A stretch of 64,000 bases of DNA from NCBI GenBank assembly GCA_944327625.1, contig CALVHL010000001.1, positions 124,001 through 188,000 of the forward strand, given 5' to 3'. Shown piece after piece: positions 62,473-64,000 of this stretch (positions are counted from its first letter, which is position 1; the number at the start of each line of letters is the position of its first letter). Both the position numbers and the translations under genes were made by a program. This stretch comes from an uncultured Clostridia bacterium. Lineage in GTDB: Bacteria > Bacillota > Clostridia > Christensenellales > Borkfalkiaceae. A model generated the notes under the pieces. It searched no databases. It was not told where the DNA came from and was given only the letters and a program-made list of their open reading frames with translations.

Positions 62473-63433
62473 TTCGGCACTCGGCGATATTGCAAGGGTT
62501 TTGAATAACAGCAAGCGGGTTGCGATCACCTGCCACGTCCGCCCCGACGGCGACGCGCTGGGCAGTGCGCTCGCACTCTGTCTCGCGCTCAGAAATGCAG
62601 GTAAAGAGGCATACATGATCTGCGAGGACGGAGCGCCCGAAAGGCTGTCGATCTTCCCCGCAATGTCAGAGGTTTCAGTAAGTCTGCCCGTTAAATTTTC
62701 GGATATCGACCTGTTTGTCACCGTCGACGCGGCGGACGTAACCAGAATAGGCATATTCTGCGACGAATACCTGAAATTCAAGGGCGTAACGCTCAATATC
62801 GACCACCATATATCAAATCAGGGCTACGCAAAGTATAACTACGTCGTGCCCGAAAGCACGGCGACGTGCGAAATATTGCCCGAAATACTGCTTGCGGCGG
62901 GGTTTGAGATAACCAAGGACATTGCCGACCTCATCGCGCTCGGGCTGCTGACCGACAGCGGAAATTTCTCGCATAACGACGTCAGCGCAAAGACCTTTGC
63001 GGTCGCCTCGCTCCTCAAAGAGCGCGGCGCAGACATTTGCAGAATAAGCTATCTCATGTTCACGCGGCAGACGCGCGGCAGGGCGATACTGTTCGGAAAA
63101 GTTCTGAACCGCCTGCGCTTCGCCCTCGACGGCAAACTCGCCTTTATCAATATTACACAGAAGGACTTTGAGACGACGGGCACGGACAAGAGCCATACGG
63201 AGGGTTTTGTCGACTATGCTCTGTCCATTGACGAGGTGGAGGTTTCGGTTTCCCTGCTCGAAGTCAAGCCCAACCAATACAAGGCTTCGCTTCGCAGCAA
63301 GCGCGTAAACGTCAACGCCGTCGCTTCAAACTTTGGCGGGGGCGGGCACGTCCTCGCAAGCGGCTGTATGCTGTTCGGCGAGCTTGAAGAAGTCATTGAA
63401 AGGCTGACTTACGCCGTATATCAGCAGTTATGA
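62465..63433 (+). CDS. nrnA: DHH-family oligoribonuclease/pAp phosphatase NrnA
   Basis: 322 aa. DHH phosphoesterase: CHVRPDGDALGSALAL near residue 23, DAADVTR near 84, NIDHHISN near 112, LLTDSGNFSH near 160, and the DHHA1 motif FGGGGHVLASG near 293. Degrades nanoRNA and dephosphorylates pAp. Standard neighbour of rbfA and truB; overlaps truB by 4 nt (ATGA). Confidence 0.94.
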   Translation: MTNSALGDIARVLNNSKRVAITCHVRPDGDALGSALALCLALRNAGKEAYMICEDGAPERLSIFPAMSEVSVSLPVKFSDIDLFVTVDAADVTRIGIFCDEYLKFKGVTLNIDHHISNQGYAKYNYVVPESTATCEILPEILLAAGFEITKDIADLIALGLLTDSGNFSHNDVSAKTFAVASLLKERGADICRISYLMFTRQTRGRAILFGKVLNRLRFALDGKLAFINITQKDFETTGTDKSHTEGFVDYALSIDEVEVSVSLLEVKPNQYKASLRSKRVNVNAVASNFGGGGHVLASGCMLFGELEEVIERLTYAVYQQL

Positions 63434-64000
63434 ACGGGTTTGTCAACGTAAATAAAGCGCCTTTCGTCAGTTCGGCGAGGGAAGTTGCCATAATCAAGCG
63501 GCTCAGCGGTACGCCCTGCGGACATCTCGGCACGCTCGATCCCATGGCGAGCGGCGTTCTGCCGATAGCAATCGGCAACGCGGCGCGGCTTTTCGACTAT
63601 TTTCTCACAAAGAGAAAGAGATATACCGCCTCGTTCCGCTTCGGCGTCGACTATGACACGCTCGACACGACGGGGACGCTTAAAGCGAGCGGGGAGAGAG
63701 TGCCCGACGAGGCTGAAATAATCTCCGTCCTGCCCTCGCTCGTCGGCGAGGTCGACCAGATTCCGCCCAATTACAGCGCAAAGTGCGTAAACGGCAAGCG
63801 CGGCTATATGCTTGCGAGGAGCGGCGAAGAATTTACTCTGCCGCCCAAGCGCGTGACTATATATTCGATAGATTTTGAGGGCAGAGACCAAAACGGAGAT
63901 TTTATTTTCGACATAGAGTGCGGCGGCGGAACATATATCCGCTCTATCGCCCGCGACATGGCAAAGTCGCTCGGCACAGTTGCCGCCATGAGCGCACTCG
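63430..64000 (+). CDS. truB: tRNA pseudouridine-55 synthase, N-terminal part (3' end beyond right edge)
   Basis: 190 codons visible. Converts U55 in the T-loop of tRNAs to pseudouridine. Catalytic region GHLGTLDPMASGVLPIAIG near residue 32 (Asp in TLDP), RYTASFRFGVDYDTLDTTG near 64, PPNYSAKCVNGKRGYMLAR near 112, CGGGTYIRSIARDMAKSLG near 165. Starts with an ATGA overlap with nrnA. Continues past the window end. Confidence 0.95.
   Translation, partial: MNGFVNVNKAPFVSSAREVAIIKRLSGTPCGHLGTLDPMASGVLPIAIGNAARLFDYFLTKRKRYTASFRFGVDYDTLDTTGTLKASGERVPDEAEIISVLPSLVGEVDQIPPNYSAKCVNGKRGYMLARSGEEFTLPPKRVTIYSIDFEGRDQNGDFIFDIECGGGTYIRSIARDMAKSLGTVAAMSAL

Overview
The window reads as chromosome of an anaerobic Bacillota (class Clostridia), probably an uncultured gut or rumen lineage; this is inference. 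The signs are a polC-locus/rimP-nusA-ylxR-ylxQ-infB-rbfA-nrnA-truB cluster in Firmicutes order, a single-chain clostridial-type PurL, a GHKL/LytTR two-component pair, an RsgI-type anti-sigma module, a preQ1-I riboswitch and sigma-A promoters of TTGACA-N17-TATAAT form. No rRNA, tRNA, CRISPR array, transposase or prophage was seen. Both ends cut genes: a RecD/Dda-like helicase on the left and truB on the right.

Layout. 1-7.3 kb: helicase start, pgi, a membrane-anchored alpha/beta hydrolase, a DprA-like protein with a frameshifted zinc-ribbon partner, then a leftward Fe-alcohol dehydrogenase/aldehyde dehydrogenase operon. 7.3-10.7 kb: peroxiredoxin and a fused ABC ATPase-permease. 10.7-11.46 kb: a gene-free stretch rich in hairpins that ends in a very strong terminator, a candidate structured RNA. 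11.46-20 kb: LytTR regulator and GHKL kinase, then a beta-glucan degradation locus (two GH16 lipoproteins and a membrane-anchored GH3). 20.1-22.5 kb: capsule phospho-regulation genes (CpsB facing CpsC-CpsD). 22.7-26.4 kb: ECF sigma factor, RsgI-like anti-sigma factor, and a secreted lipoprotein that repeats the anti-sigma sensor module. The sigma gene and the lipoprotein gene share a promoter-like motif not seen elsewhere in the window. 26.4-28.1 kb: preQ1 riboswitch, queuosine-precursor transporter and an SDR. 28.2-41.9 kb: housekeeping genes (cardiolipin synthase, ArsB-like permease, thyA-folA, gdhA, proBA, flavodiiron protein, mscL). 41.9-53.1 kb: de novo purine operon purE-C-F-M-N-H-D-L. 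53.1-64 kb: pyridoxal kinase-like, nrdR, ispG, a PolC remnant lacking PHP and polymerase domains, and the translation/ribosome-maturation operon.

The two most unusual things are: (1) the sigma/anti-sigma/lipoprotein set, where an apparently co-regulated soluble copy of the RsgI extracellular module could act as decoy, feedback element or second sensor; and (2) the gene in the normal polC position, which keeps only the PolC N-terminal domain, OB fold and an intact DEDDh exonuclease. The structured RNA candidate at 10.9-11.37 kb comes third.
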